64,000 nucleotides of DNA from Fluoribacter dumoffii NY 23 (GTDB lineage Bacteria > Pseudomonadota > Gammaproteobacteria > Legionellales > Legionellaceae). Under the pieces are notes generated by a model. It made no database searches. It worked only from the letters and a program-made list of their open reading frames with translations, and was not told where the DNA came from. Below are positions 55,438 to 64,000 of the stretch, piece by piece. The stretch lies in assembly GCF_000236165.1 (NCBI RefSeq), contig NZ_CM001373.1, forward strand, positions 2,936,726-3,000,725, in the 5' to 3' direction. The number at the start of each line of letters is the position of its first letter. Position 1 is the stretch's first letter. A program made the position numbers and the translations under genes.

Positions 55438-55947
55438 TTAGCCCGCCATAACTTCTTCAACAGTTTTACCACGCTTGGCCGCAACATAATCTGGAGTACC
55501 GATATTAGTTAAAGCAGCGATTGTAGCTCTTACAATATTACTTGGATTAGTAGAACCAATACTCTTAGCTAATATATTTTGTACGCCTAGAACTTCTAAA
55601 ACAGCTCGCATCGCGCCGCCAGCAATAATTCCAGTACCTTCACTCGCAGGTTTCATAAATACCTTAGAAGCACCATAGTTCCAAGTAATTTCGTGGAATA
55701 TAGTTGATCCAGAAAGTGGAATATAAACCATATTTTTCTTTGCTTGTTCCATAGCTTTTTGAATTGCAATTGGCACTTCGCGCGCTTTACCTCTACCGAA
55801 GCCAACTTTACCCTTGCCGTCACCAACAACAACAAGTACTGCAAAACCAAAAACACGGCCTCCCTTTACAACCTTAGCCGTACGATTTACTGATACTAGC
55901 TTTTCTTGGTAGCCATCTGATTTGGGTGATGATTCATCGAATGCCAT
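55438..55947 (-). CDS. rpsE: Ribosomal protein S5
   Basis: 169 residues. The double-stranded-RNA-binding-like N-terminal domain reads ARVVKGG-type sequence (here [20 protein letters not shown]), followed by [15 protein letters not shown]5 acts at the mRNA entry and in decoding fidelity. Lies 2 bp upstream of rpmD. Confidence 0.98.
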   Translation of the reverse strand: MAFDESSPKSDGYQEKLVSVNRTAKVVKGGRVFGFAVLVVVGDGKGKVGFGRGKAREVPIAIQKAMEQAKKNMVYIPLSGSTIFHEITWNYGASKVFMKPASEGTGIIAGGAMRAVLEVLGVQNILAKSIGSTNPSNIVRATIAALTNIGTPDYVAAKRGKTVEEVMAG

Positions 55948-55956
55948 AATCGTTCC

Positions 55957-56316
55957 TTAAAAATCTAATCCAGCTTCGCGCGCACCTTCAGCAAGGGCTT
56001 TCACTCGGCCATGATATTTGTAACCAGCACGATCAAATGCAACTTGAGTAATGCCACGCTCACTAGCACGCTTACCAAGCAATTTGCCAACTAGGTTAGC
56101 TTGCTCTACTTTACATTTTCCAGTCAAGCTCGCTTTAATTTCTTTGTCATTAGTTGAACATGCTACCAAAACTTTATCACCAAGCTTATCAGCCTGGATG
56201 ATTTGCGAATATATGTGCAAACCACTTCTATAAACAACCAGTCTTGCTCTTCCCGATTTACGAATCAATGCTTTAGCTTTTAATCCGCGTCGGTTACGTG
56301 AGTTTTGTTTATTCAT
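55957..56316 (-). CDS. rplR: Ribosomal protein L18
   Basis: 119 residues. Basic N-terminus, then [16 protein letters not shown] (family RL.V.RS..HIYAQ), and the end [21 protein letters not shown]18 binds 5S rRNA with L5. Lies 9 bp upstream of rpsE. Confidence 0.98.
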   Translation of the reverse strand: MNKQNSRNRRGLKAKALIRKSGRARLVVYRSGLHIYSQIIQADKLGDKVLVACSTNDKEIKASLTGKCKVEQANLVGKLLGKRASERGITQVAFDRAGYKYHGRVKALAEGAREAGLDF

Positions 56317-56326
56317 AACTTAAACC

Positions 56327-56866
56327 TTATTTCTTTTTCGCTTCTTTACGAGCAATATACTCACCAGCAAGTTTAACCCCTTTACCTTTATAAGGCTCTG
56401 GTGGTCTAAATGCTCTTATTTCAGAAGCTACTTGACCCAAAATTTGTTTATCAACGCCTTTAAGTAATATCACTGTATTACTTGGTGTTTCAACCACAAC
56501 TCCTTGCGGCAGTTGGTATTCAATAGGATGAGAATATCCTAAAGATAAGGTGATTGATTTATCTTTAGATTGTGCTCTATAACCTACACCAACCAATTCC
56601 AAGGTAACAACAAAACCTTCAGTTACACCCTTAACCATATTATTGACTAAAGCTCTTGCTGTTCCAGCTTGAGCCCAAGCTTTAGGATCATTCGCTGCTG
56701 GAGCAAACTCAACATGATTAGAATCTTTATTTTTAGTTATCTTTACTAACCGGTTAATTTTTTGGGTTAGTGTTCCTTTAGGCCCTTTTACAGTAATTTC
56801 ACCATCACCTATTGTTATCTCAACATTTGATGGTTGAACTACTGGGGCTTTTGCTACTCTAGACAT
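56327..56866 (-). CDS. rplF: Ribosomal protein L6
   Basis: 179 residues. Two similar alpha/beta domains. The C-terminal one carries PEPYKGKGVKLAGEYIARKEAKKK-type sequence (here positions about 157-179, with PEPYKGKGV). L6 lies near the factor-binding site and sarcin-ricin loop. Order rpsH-rplF-rplR is standard. Confidence 0.98.
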   Translation of the reverse strand: MSRVAKAPVVQPSNVEITIGDGEITVKGPKGTLTQKINRLVKITKNKDSNHVEFAPAANDPKAWAQAGTARALVNNMVKGVTEGFVVTLELVGVGYRAQSKDKSITLSLGYSHPIEYQLPQGVVVETPSNTVILLKGVDKQILGQVASEIRAFRPPEPYKGKGVKLAGEYIARKEAKKK

Positions 56867-56883
56867 ATTATTCCCCGCAAGTA

Positions 56884-57279
56884 TTAAGCCACTTCACAAA
56901 TGACTTCGCCACCAACGCCTTTCATCTTTGCAGATATATGGGTCATTATACCCTGTGATGTAGACAATATAGCGACACCAAAACCAGGAATAGAGCTCAA
57001 ATCTCTATAAGATTTATATACTCGCAATCCAGGTCTGCTAATTCTCTTAATGAGTTCGATAACAGGTCGGCCGTGATAGTATTTCAGCTTAATTGTCATC
57101 AATTTAAGATTATTATCTAGTGATTCTACAAAGAAGTCTTCAATGTATCCTTCTTCCTTTAAAACACGTGCAATCTCTTCTTTCAATTTAGAAGATGTTA
57201 ATGTTATCTGCTGATGTTTTGCTTGTTGACCATTTCTAATTCGGGTCAGCATATCAGCAACTGGATCATGCATACTCAC
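56884..57279 (-). CDS. rpsH: Ribosomal protein S8
   Basis: 131 residues from GTG 57279. GGAGAA seven bases before it and the E. coli-like start MSMxDPxADMLTRIRNG support this over the ATG two codons later. C-terminal GIMTHISAKMKGVGGEVIC is the family RNA-binding end. S8 organises the 30S central domain and in E. coli represses the spc operon. Confidence 0.97.
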   Translation of the reverse strand: MSMHDPVADMLTRIRNGQQAKHQQITLTSSKLKEEIARVLKEEGYIEDFFVESLDNNLKLMTIKLKYYHGRPVIELIKRISRPGLRVYKSYRDLSSIPGFGVAILSTSQGIMTHISAKMKGVGGEVICEVA

Positions 57280-57300
57280 AATCGTTCTCCAATTAAAAAA

Positions 57301-57603
57301 TTACCAGCTAGATTTTCTTCCACCTGGTATATTACCAACCATTAGTTGTTGTCTTAAGCAAATTCTGCAAAGAGCAAATTTACGATAAACACCATGTGGA
57401 CGACCACATTGTTGACATCGTGTTTTAAAACGAACAGGATTTGAATTAACAGGTAATTTAGCTAATTTTAATTGACTATCCATAATTACCTGAAAATCAT
57501 CAGATGATTTAATCAATTGTTTCAATTCGTTTCTGCGTTTGCTGTATTTATTAACCAGCTTGTTACGCTTTAACTCTCTCATAAGCATTGATTTTTTAGC
57601 CAC
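57301..57603 (-). CDS. rpsN: Ribosomal protein S14, long form with zinc ribbon
   Basis: 100 residues, the long E. coli-type length. Unlike the E. coli protein, it has CQQC at Cys63-Cys66 and CRIC at Cys79-Cys82, twelve residues apart, a complete CxxC-X12-CxxC zinc site. The C-terminus [11 protein letters not shown] is the usual S14 end. S14 sits in the 30S head. Confidence 0.97.
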   Translation of the reverse strand: MAKKSMLMRELKRNKLVNKYSKRRNELKQLIKSSDDFQVIMDSQLKLAKLPVNSNPVRFKTRCQQCGRPHGVYRKFALCRICLRQQLMVGNIPGGRKSSW

Positions 57604-57613
57604 AATTTCACCC

Positions 57614-58165
57614 TTATTTTTTATCTCTATCTTTCAATGGAAGATTAAAGGCTTCTAACAAAGCTTTAGCTTCTTCATTTGTTTTAGCAGTTGTTGTAAT
57701 ACAAATGTCTAAGCCTCTAATACCATCAGTTTTATCGTAATCGATTTCTGGAAATACGATTTGCTCATGTATTCCCATACTGTAATTACCAGTTCCATCA
57801 AAAGATTTAGGATTTAAACCACGAAAATCTCTTACACGCGGTAAAGTTACGGAAATCAATCGGTCTAAAAACTCATACATACGTTGACGTCTTAGTGTTA
57901 CTTTACAGCCTATAGGCCATCCTTCCCTAATTTTAAAACCAGCAATAGATTTTCTTGCTTTAGTAACAACAGGTTTTTGCCCAGCAATCAAAGTCATATC
58001 TTCAACGGCATGGTTCATTACCTTTTTATCACCAACAGCTTCGCCAACACCCATATTTAAGGTGATTTTAAGCAACTTTGGAACTTCCATAACGCTGGAA
58101 TAGTTGAACCGTTTCATCATCATGGGGATGATTTCTTTTTTATAAAATTCATTAAGTCTTGCCAT
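57614..58165 (-). CDS. rplE: Ribosomal protein L5
   Basis: 183 residues from ATG 58165 with AGGTGA upstream; a GTG three codons earlier is less likely. Family marks: [11 protein letters not shown] and [21 protein letters not shown]5 binds 5S rRNA and the P-site tRNA at the central protuberance. Confidence 0.97.
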   Translation of the reverse strand: MARLNEFYKKEIIPMMMKRFNYSSVMEVPKLLKITLNMGVGEAVGDKKVMNHAVEDMTLIAGQKPVVTKARKSIAGFKIREGWPIGCKVTLRRQRMYEFLDRLISVTLPRVRDFRGLNPKSFDGTGNYSMGIHEQIVFPEIDYDKTDGIRGLDICITTTAKTNEEAKALLEAFNLPLKDRDKK

Positions 58166-58178
58166 TTGAATCACCTAA

Positions 58179-58508
58179 TTAAACACGGTCAATTATTTCA
58201 TTGTCAGATTTGAAATATCTAACTTTTTTACTTACACCGTTACTCTCTATGAGTTTAAATCCTACTTTATCTGCTTTTTTGGTATTGGGATTATAATGAG
58301 CAACGTTTGAAACGTGTACTGGTGCTTCAAGGGTAACGATTCCACCCTTGTTTTCTGGCTTTTGTGGATTGGGTTTAACGTGTTTCTTAATTATGTTTCC
58401 ACCTTCAACAACAACGCCATTATCAGTTACGCGCAGGACTTTACCTCTATGACCTTTACTTTTACCGGCAATTATAATTACATCATCGCCTTTTTGAATA
58501 CGTTTCAT
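58179..58508 (-). CDS. rplX: Ribosomal protein L24
   Basis: 109 residues. The KOW motif is at the start (IQKGDDVIIIAGKSKGHRGKV, with KG..V.VIAGK.KG..G.V form). L24 initiates 50S assembly near the tunnel exit. Lies between rplN and rplE, with 13-bp gaps either side or less. Confidence 0.98.
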   Translation of the reverse strand: MKRIQKGDDVIIIAGKSKGHRGKVLRVTDNGVVVEGGNIIKKHVKPNPQKPENKGGIVTLEAPVHVSNVAHYNPNTKKADKVGFKLIESNGVSKKVRYFKSDNEIIDRV

Positions 58509-58521
58509 ATCTAAATCCTTC

Positions 58522-58887
58522 TCACAAAACTTCTGCAGCCAGAGATATTATTTTCATAAATCTCTCTCGTAGCTCGCGAGTAACAGGGCCAAATATACGA
58601 GTACCAATTGGCTCGTTTTGGTTATTTAAGAGTACTGCAGCATTGCCATCGAAACGGATCAAAGATCCATCATCTCTACGAACACCTTGTGCTGTACGTA
58701 CAACGACAGCTTTCATTACAGCACCTTTTTTAACTTTACTTCTAGGGATTGCATCTTTAATACTAACTTTGATTACATCACCTACACGTGCATATCTACG
58801 GTGCGACCCGCCAAGCACTTTAATACACATAACCTTACGTGCTCCGCTATTGTCAGCCACTTCGAGCACTGTCTGCATTTGGATCAT
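58522..58887 (-). CDS. rplN: Ribosomal protein L14
   Basis: 121 residues. [20 protein letters not shown] is nearly the E. coli start, and the end reads [19 protein letters not shown]14 lies at the subunit interface. The 88-bp gap to rpsQ is the largest in this part of the block and marks the S10/spc operon border, where a promoter could lie. Confidence 0.98.
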   Translation of the reverse strand: MIQMQTVLEVADNSGARKVMCIKVLGGSHRRYARVGDVIKVSIKDAIPRSKVKKGAVMKAVVVRTAQGVRRDDGSLIRFDGNAAVLLNNQNEPIGTRIFGPVTRELRERFMKIISLAAEVL

Positions 58888-58975
58888 TTTTTACTCCAGC
58901 TCTGATTTCGACCAGAAAAAGGTTGCTGATTATATCAGGCCTTTTAGGGTTTTAAAAGTAAATCAACAGGGTTGA

Positions 58976-59227
58976 TTAAGAAATTACTTCGACTAATACC
59001 CAGCTTTTTGTTTTAGAGAGTGGTCTTGACTCACGGATCTTTACAATATTACCAATTTTACATACTTGATTTTCATCATGCGCATGTAATTTAGTTCTAC
59101 GCTTCATAATTTTACCATACTTGGGATGTTTAACAGAACGTTCAATCATCACAACTATGGTTTTATCCATTTTGTCACTAACTACTTTTCCAACCATTGT
59201 TCTGGCGTTTGATTCACTATTAGACAT
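58976..59227 (-). CDS. rpsQ: Ribosomal protein S17
   Basis: 83 residues. [18 protein letters not shown] and [11 protein letters not shown] mark the OB-fold S17. It is a primary 16S-binding protein of the 30S body. Last gene of the S10 section, one base after rpmC. Confidence 0.98.
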   Translation of the reverse strand: MSNSESNARTMVGKVVSDKMDKTIVVMIERSVKHPKYGKIMKRRTKLHAHDENQVCKIGNIVKIRESRPLSKTKSWVLVEVIS

Positions 59228-59228
59228 G

Positions 59229-59423
59229 TCACTTACCTGCCTTTTCAGTCAACATTGTTTTAACTCTTGCCACTGACTTACGCACCATGGTGATGAGATG
59301 TGTTTTATCTAGTGAGCCACTTGCTTTTTTCATTCGTAAACTTAATTGTTCTTTACGCAATGAAAGCAATTCGTTTTGCAGTTCTTCTACTGATAAACCG
59401 CGTAATTCATCAATCTTTTTCAT
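59229..59423 (-). CDS. rpmC: Ribosomal protein L29
   Basis: 64 residues, two long helices. [20 protein letters not shown] and the end [17 protein letters not shown] fit the L29 hairpin. It lies beside the tunnel exit and helps bind SRP and trigger factor. Its start overlaps the rplP stop by one base. Confidence 0.97.
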   Translation of the reverse strand: MKKIDELRGLSVEELQNELLSLRKEQLSLRMKKASGSLDKTHLITMVRKSVARVKTMLTEKAGK

Positions 59424-59836
59424 TACATCACCTTCCTTTCTTCAAATATAACTTTGAAAGGAAGTTTTGCTTTAGCCAGATCAAAAGCTTCCATTGCAAG
59501 CTCTCTGGATACACCTTCCATTTCAAATAGAACCTTACCAGGTTGTATTTGAGCAACCCAATATTCAACGCTACCCTTACCTTTACCCTGTCTTACTTCC
59601 AAGGGTTTTTGTGTAATAGGTTTATCTGGGAATACTCTAATCCAAATTTTACCACCACGTTTGATATGACGTGTCATCGCTCTACGAGCTGCTTCGATTT
59701 GTCTTGCTGTTAAACGACCGCGCTCAAGAGCTTTCAAACCAAATTCACCAAAACTGATGTTGCTGCCGCGTAAGGCTAAACCTCTGTTACGGCCTTTCAT
59801 CTGTTTTCGGTATTTTGTACGTTTAGGTTGTAACAT
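59423..59836 (-). CDS. rplP: Ribosomal protein L16
   Basis: 137 residues. [19 protein letters not shown] and [20 protein letters not shown] are conserved blocks. L16 is near the peptidyl-transferase centre and A-site tRNA. Follows rpsC by 16 bp. Confidence 0.98.
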   Translation of the reverse strand: MLQPKRTKYRKQMKGRNRGLALRGSNISFGEFGLKALERGRLTARQIEAARRAMTRHIKRGGKIWIRVFPDKPITQKPLEVRQGKGKGSVEYWVAQIQPGKVLFEMEGVSRELAMEAFDLAKAKLPFKVIFEERKVM

Positions 59837-59852
59837 GATTCTTAATCCTCAC

Positions 59853-60509
59853 TCACTGGGCAACGTCAGATGATCTTTTCTTTTGTGGGAGAATTTCGCC
59901 CTTGAAGATCCAGACTTTAACACCAATAATACCGTAGGTAGTTTTAGATTCAGCTGTACCGTAATCAATATCAGCTCGGAAAGTATGCAAAGGTACACGA
60001 CCTTCTCTATACCATTCACTGCGAGCAATTTCAGCACCGCCAAGTCTTCCACTTACACAAATTTTAATTCCTTTAGCACCTGCTTTAAGAGCAGCAGTTA
60101 CAGCACGCTTCATAGCTCGTCGGAACATGACACGTTGTTCTAACTGTTGCGCAATTCCTTCAGCAACCAATGTTGCATCCAGCTCAGGCTTTTTAATTTC
60201 TTCAATGTTAAGGTGAACTGGTACACCTAATTTGTTAGAAATTTCACTACGCAGTGTTTCAATACCGCCACCTTTTTTACCGATGATTACACCAGGTCTT
60301 GCAGTTTGTATTGTTACCACAGCATTATTGGCAGGACGCTCGATAAGAATTTTACTTACAGCAGCTGCCATTAGTTTCTTTTTAAGTTCAGTACGTAATT
60401 TGATATCCTGAATCAAAAATTCAGCATATTTTTTACCAGCGAACCATTTAGAATTCCAGTCTTTAATAATACCAAGGCGTATGCCTATAGGGTTAACTTT
60501 TTGTCCCAT
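59853..60509 (-). CDS. rpsC: Ribosomal protein S3
   Basis: 218 residues. [14 protein letters not shown] at the start, a type II KH domain with [17 protein letters not shown] (about 72-88), and the C-terminal domain with [13 protein letters not shown]3 helps form the mRNA entry tunnel with helicase activity. Confidence 0.98.
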   Translation of the reverse strand: MGQKVNPIGIRLGIIKDWNSKWFAGKKYAEFLIQDIKLRTELKKKLMAAAVSKILIERPANNAVVTIQTARPGVIIGKKGGGIETLRSEISNKLGVPVHLNIEEIKKPELDATLVAEGIAQQLEQRVMFRRAMKRAVTAALKAGAKGIKICVSGRLGGAEIARSEWYREGRVPLHTFRADIDYGTAESKTTYGIIGVKVWIFKGEILPQKKRSSDVAQ

Positions 60510-60511
60510 TG

Positions 60512-60847
60512 CTATTCCTCGTCAGACACTTTAATCGTGATATGGCAGGTACGTTTACAAATTCTATTTGCACGCCCTTTAGCTCTGGGACTAATGCGTT
60601 TTAAAGTCATAGCTTCATCAACACAGACCATACCTACTTTTAAATCATCAATATCTGCTCCATTATTATTTTCAGCATTAGCAATAGCTGATTCTAATAA
60701 TTTAAGCATTAATTGAGCACCTTTTTTTGGTGTAAACTTGAGGACATCAAGTGCACCAGATACATTCATATTTCGTATCATATCTGCTACCAATCTGCCC
60801 TTTTGAGCGGATAAGGGAGCACCTTTCAACTTTGCTGTAACTTCCAT
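60512..60847 (-). CDS. rplV: Ribosomal protein L22
   Basis: 111 residues from the second of two adjacent ATG codons (60847), better spaced to GAGGAT than the first (60850). [14 protein letters not shown] and the end [14 protein letters not shown] mark L22. Its long loop lines the exit tunnel, the site where macrolide-resistance changes arise in other bacteria. Confidence 0.97.
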   Translation of the reverse strand: MEVTAKLKGAPLSAQKGRLVADMIRNMNVSGALDVLKFTPKKGAQLMLKLLESAIANAENNNGADIDDLKVGMVCVDEAMTLKRISPRAKGRANRICKRTCHITIKVSDEE

Positions 60848-60856
60848 CATATCCTC

Positions 60857-61135
60857 TTATTTGCCTTTAGCCTTTCTGTCACCAGAATGACCTTTAAAAG
60901 TTCGAGTCATGGCAAACTCACCTAATTTATGACCGACCATATTATCTGTAATGTAAACAGGGATATGATCTTTGCCGTTATGAACAGCAATTGTTAAGTC
61001 AATCATTTCAGGAACGATTGTTGATCGTCTTGACCAGGTTTTAATTGGTTTTTTAGATTTTGATTCAATTGCAGCTTCCACTTTAGCAATCAAATGATGG
61101 TCAACAAAAGGACCTTTTCTAATAGAACGAGCCAC
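60857..61135 (-). CDS. rpsS: Ribosomal protein S19
   Basis: 92 residues. [36 protein letters not shown] and the end [16 protein letters not shown] are strongly conserved. S19 is in the 30S head beside S13, contacting tRNA and the B1a bridge. Confidence 0.98.
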   Translation of the reverse strand: MARSIRKGPFVDHHLIAKVEAAIESKSKKPIKTWSRRSTIVPEMIDLTIAVHNGKDHIPVYITDNMVGHKLGEFAMTRTFKGHSGDRKAKGK

Positions 61136-61153
61136 TTGATATCCTCACAATAA

Positions 61154-61981
61154 TTATTTCTTTTTACGTCTTCTGACAATAAAATCATCAGTACGCTTAT
61201 TACTTCTAGTTTTGTAACCTTTAGTAGGTACGCCCCATGGCGACACTGGATGACGTCCACCAGAAGTACGACCTTCACCACCACCATGTGGATGGTCAAC
61301 TGGGTTCATTGCTACCCCGCGTACTGTTGGTCGAATACCTCTCCAACGTTTTGCTCCTGCTTTACCTAATGCACGTAAACTATGCTCACTATTGCTTACT
61401 TCACCAATTACTGCTCTGCAAAGAACATGAATTTTACGCATTTCGCCAGAACGCAGTCTTAATGTTGCATAAATACCTTCTTTTGCAACAATCTGGCCGC
61501 TTGCTCCAGCACTTCTCAAGACTTGAGCGCCTTTCCCTGGTTTCATTTCAACGCAATGAATTGTGGTTCCAACAGGGATATTTTTTAGTGGAAGACAGTT
61601 ACCTATACTGATAGGTGAGTCAGCACCACTAACCACAGTATCACCAACATTTAAGTTATTTGGTGCAATAATATATCTTCTTTCACCATCTTTATAAACA
61701 ATCAGTGCAATAAGTGCAGTACGGTTTGGATCGTATTCGATACGTTCAACACGAGCCTCGATTCCGTCTTTATTACGTTTAAAATCGATGAGTCGATATT
61801 GATTACGTTGACCACCACCGATATGTCTTACAGTGATCCTACCTTGGTTATTTCGTCCACCGGTCTTCTTCAGTTTTTCAACTAAAGCAGCATGTGGTTT
61901 TCCTTTATGAATATGGTGGTGCACCACGCGTAATTCGCCCCGTTTTCCTGGCGATGTAGGTTTAGATTTTAATAGTGCCAT
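61154..61981 (-). CDS. rplB: Ribosomal protein L2
   Basis: 275 residues. The C-terminal [20 protein letters not shown] holds the histidine needed for peptidyl transfer structure. [10 protein letters not shown] and [12 protein letters not shown] are other family blocks. L2 is one of the most conserved 50S proteins. Confidence 0.98.
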   Translation of the reverse strand: MALLKSKPTSPGKRGELRVVHHHIHKGKPHAALVEKLKKTGGRNNQGRITVRHIGGGQRNQYRLIDFKRNKDGIEARVERIEYDPNRTALIALIVYKDGERRYIIAPNNLNVGDTVVSGADSPISIGNCLPLKNIPVGTTIHCVEMKPGKGAQVLRSAGASGQIVAKEGIYATLRLRSGEMRKIHVLCRAVIGEVSNSEHSLRALGKAGAKRWRGIRPTVRGVAMNPVDHPHGGGEGRTSGGRHPVSPWGVPTKGYKTRSNKRTDDFIVRRRKKK

Positions 61982-61992
61982 CTTAATCTGCC

Positions 61993-62289
61993 TTATTCGG
62001 TAGCTGTAAAGTCAATATCTTGATCAGCATGAAGAGTTACAAATGCTTTTTTCCAATCACTACGCTTTCCACTCATTTGTTTAAAACGTTTTGTTTTTCC
62101 CTTCACATTGACAACAGATACATTTTTAACTTTAACGTTAAATATACTTTCAACCGCCATTTTAATTTCAGTTTTAGTTGCAGTTTTCAATACTTTGAAT
62201 GTGAACTGTTTCAGCTTATCTGCTATGACAGTAGATTTTTCAGAAGTATGTGGTTCACGGAGAACCATCAACAATCTTTCAGCGTTCAT
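61993..62289 (-). CDS. rplW: Ribosomal protein L23
   Basis: 98 residues. [19 protein letters not shown] and the loop [16 protein letters not shown] fit L23. It lies at the tunnel exit and docks trigger factor and SRP. Its start overlaps the rplD stop by 4 bp (ATGA). Confidence 0.98.
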   Translation of the reverse strand: MNAERLLMVLREPHTSEKSTVIADKLKQFTFKVLKTATKTEIKMAVESIFNVKVKNVSVVNVKGKTKRFKQMSGKRSDWKKAFVTLHADQDIDFTATE

Positions 62290-62891
62290 TGTAACTGTTC
62301 CTCAATTTTTTTAATTGCAGCTTCTGTAACAACAACCTTCTCAAATTTGAGTAAAGAAACAGGATCTATAGTTGTAACGTCGCAGATGTCATAATCAATT
62401 AAGTTTCTTGAACCAAAGTATTCATTTTCACCAACTTCGCTCATTACAATTAGAGCATTTTTAATGTTCAATTGGTTCATTTTATTAACGAAGTCTTTGG
62501 TTTTTTTGCTTTCGCATTGGAAATCACTAACAACTACGAGGTTACCAGTGCGGCAAAGTTCGGAGATTATACTACGTAATGCACGTTTGTACATTTTTTT
62601 ATTAATCTTTTGTGAATAATCTCTTTTTTTAGAAGCAAATGTAACACCACCGCTTCTCCATAGTGGACTTCGTATGGTTCCAGCACGAGCACGACCGGTA
62701 CCTTTTTGGTTCCAAGGCTTTTTTCCACCGCCACTTACTTCAGAACGTGTTTTTTGTGCACTGTTACCGCTGCGCGCATTATTCATATAAGTTACTACAG
62801 CTTGATGAATTAAGCCTTCATTATAACCATATGCAAATACTTCTTGATTCAGTGTTAATTTTGCATTTGTATCTATAGTAGTAATTTCCAT
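62286..62891 (-). CDS. rplD: Ribosomal protein L4
   Basis: 201 residues from ATG 62891 (AGGTGAGTG before it), joined to the rplC stop by a TGATG overlap. [20 protein letters not shown] is the tunnel-loop signature. In E. coli L4 also represses the S10 operon by attenuation; no such hairpin could be judged because the leader lies outside the window. Confidence 0.97.
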   Translation of the reverse strand: MEITTIDTNAKLTLNQEVFAYGYNEGLIHQAVVTYMNNARSGNSAQKTRSEVSGGGKKPWNQKGTGRARAGTIRSPLWRSGGVTFASKKRDYSQKINKKMYKRALRSIISELCRTGNLVVVSDFQCESKKTKDFVNKMNQLNIKNALIVMSEVGENEYFGSRNLIDYDICDVTTIDPVSLLKFEKVVVTEAAIKKIEEQLQ

Positions 62892-63541
62892 CACTCACCT
62901 CGTACTTGCTTTTTAACTGCAGGCTTAATTTCAACACGTGAGCCGGGAGCACCAGGTATAGCACCTTTGATAAGAAGTAAATTTCTTTCTGCATCTACAC
63001 GCACCAGTTCAAGGCTTTGAACAGTACAACGTACATTACCCATGTGACCAGCCATTTTCTTACCTTTGAACACGCGTCCTGGAGTTTGGTTTTGTCCAAT
63101 TGAACCAGGTACACGGTGCGATCTGGAGTTACCATGAGTCGCATCTTGTGTTCTAAAATTGTATCGTTTTACTGTACCAGCAAAACCTTTACCTTTAGTA
63201 GTTCCAGCAACATCAACAAATTGACCAGCAGTAAATACATCAGCTACTGATATAACTTGTCCTGCTTTGAATGCATCTTCAGAGTCCACTAAAAACTCAA
63301 CCAGCATATCGCCTGCTTCAATCTCAGCTTTAGCAAAGTGGCCAGTTAAAGCCTTATTAACTTTGCTCGCTTTTTTAACACCGCCTGTTAATTGAACAGC
63401 AGAGTAGCCATCAGTTTCTTTAGTTTTCACTTGCGAAACTCTATTAGGGTGAACTTCAACAACAGAAACAGGAACTGAAACTCCGTCTGCCATGAAGACC
63501 CGCGTCATACCGATTTTACGGCCTAATAAACCGATCATCAT
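62891..63541 (-). CDS. rplC: Ribosomal protein L3
   Basis: 216 residues from the first of two adjacent ATG codons (63541; AGGTG spacing favours it, but 63538 matches the E. coli start). [14 protein letters not shown] and [21 protein letters not shown] blocks define L3, which binds near the 3' end of 23S rRNA and the peptidyl-transferase centre. Confidence 0.97.
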   Translation of the reverse strand: MMIGLLGRKIGMTRVFMADGVSVPVSVVEVHPNRVSQVKTKETDGYSAVQLTGGVKKASKVNKALTGHFAKAEIEAGDMLVEFLVDSEDAFKAGQVISVADVFTAGQFVDVAGTTKGKGFAGTVKRYNFRTQDATHGNSRSHRVPGSIGQNQTPGRVFKGKKMAGHMGNVRCTVQSLELVRVDAERNLLLIKGAIPGAPGSRVEIKPAVKKQVRGE

Positions 63542-63574
63542 TCTAACACCTCTTTAATATCCTTCACCCTAATA

Positions 63575-63892
63575 TTAGTCATCAAGGCTTATCTGAACGT
63601 CAACCCCAGCAGCCAGATCCAGCTTCATCAGTGCATCAACTGTTTTTTCAGTTGGATGTACAATAACGACCAGGCGTTTGTGAGTACGTAATTCATATTG
63701 ATCTCGAGCATCTTTATTAACATGCGGTGAAGTCAATACAGTAAATTTTTCCTTACGGACGGGCAAGGGTATTGGCCCACGAACTTGTGCGCCAGTACGT
63801 TTTGCTGTCTCTACAATTTCACGAGTTGATAAGTCAATCAACCGATGATCAAAGGATTTTAATCTTATTTTAATGTTTTGATTGCTACTCAT
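63575..63892 (-). CDS. rpsJ: Ribosomal protein S10 (NusE)
   Basis: 105 residues. [35 protein letters not shown] and the end [15 protein letters not shown] are conserved. S10 is in the 30S head and also pairs with NusB and NusG in antitermination. Directly downstream of tuf, 5 bp apart. Confidence 0.98.
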   Translation of the reverse strand: MSSNQNIKIRLKSFDHRLIDLSTREIVETAKRTGAQVRGPIPLPVRKEKFTVLTSPHVNKDARDQYELRTHKRLVVIVHPTEKTVDALMKLDLAAGVDVQISLDD

Positions 63893-63897
63893 TGTAA

Positions 63898-64000
63898 TTA
63901 CTCGATAATTTTAGCGACAACACCGGCCCCAACTGTACGGCCACCTTCCCGAATTGCGAAACGTAAACCTTCGTCCATCGCAATAGGAGCATGCAGATGA
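63898..64000 (-). CDS. tuf: Elongation factor Tu, 3' end only
   Basis: Partial: only the last 33 or so codons are in the window, and the gene continues beyond base 64000. The reading frame ends [20 protein letters not shown] then VAKIIE and TAA, the invariant EF-Tu C-terminus (domain 3). EF-Tu delivers aminoacyl-tRNA to the ribosome. Its position just before rpsJ is the usual str-S10 junction. Confidence 0.97.

Noticed and set aside
61237..61611. 124-codon plus-strand open frame
   Set aside because: Antisense to rplB; the histidine/leucine-rich translation is a mirror of the conserved L2 codons.
1..64000. CRISPR array, insertion sequence, tRNA or prophage
   Set aside because: No regularly spaced repeats, transposase motifs, tRNA cloverleaf or integrase were seen on either strand.

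Overview
The window looks like a chromosomal segment of a Legionella species (Gammaproteobacteria, AT-rich). Four things point there: an IcmL/DotI-like secreted protein, several very large helical proteins of the Dot/Icm-effector type, a gene set for the very-long-chain fatty acid of lipid A, and a standard gammaproteobacterial S10-spc-alpha ribosomal block. From memory of L. pneumophila gene order (effector SdhA, Fur, the acyl-chain cluster and the ribosomal operon lie in one stretch), the first big gene sits where sdhA would be. The species is not identified, and no database search was possible.

Layout. 1-6.7 kb: an IcmL-like protein, a DUF4442 hot-dog protein, and an 1883-residue effector candidate with two short N-terminal repeats and three tandem central repeats. 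6.8-12.6 kb (minus): a complete RND tripartite efflux operon. 13-15.9 kb: a helical protein of unknown function, a 2H phosphoesterase ending in a CaaX box, and an unlisted entericidin-like lipoprotein. 16-20.6 kb: an EmrAB-type MFS tripartite pump and a small secreted protein. 20.7-26.4 kb (minus): a second RND operon whose pump lacks the usual TM10 lysine. 26.6-28.9 kb: a metallo-beta-lactamase-fold hydrolase divergent from a membrane class III adenylate cyclase. 28.9-31.3 kb: fur, bamE, ratA, rnfH and an esterase. 31.5-38.2 kb: a lipase-like effector candidate, lptM, dapF and a 754-residue effector candidate.

38.2-43.8 kb (minus) is a compact cluster: FabL-type enoyl reductase, AcpXL-like carrier, double hot-dog dehydratase, two FabF-like synthases and an LpxXL-type acyltransferase. 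Together these could build a C28-type acyl chain and put it on lipid A. One of the two synthases has alanine in place of the catalytic cysteine, so the pair resembles a ketosynthase and chain-length-factor heterodimer. 44.2-50.2 kb: a YajR-like MFS transporter; queF, with a frameshifted MerR regulator running into it in frame behind an intact 19-bp-spacer MerR-type promoter; a Nudix hydrolase; ssb; and a GT-B-like, ankyrin-like protein.

50.4-64 kb (minus) is the ribosomal block from tuf (cut by the window edge) to rplQ, including secY, rpoA and the short rpmJ, closed by a strong terminator. S14 is the long form but keeps a full zinc ribbon. Three short genes (ecn-like, lptM, rpmJ) were found by direct reading. 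No tRNA, rRNA, CRISPR array or insertion sequence was seen.
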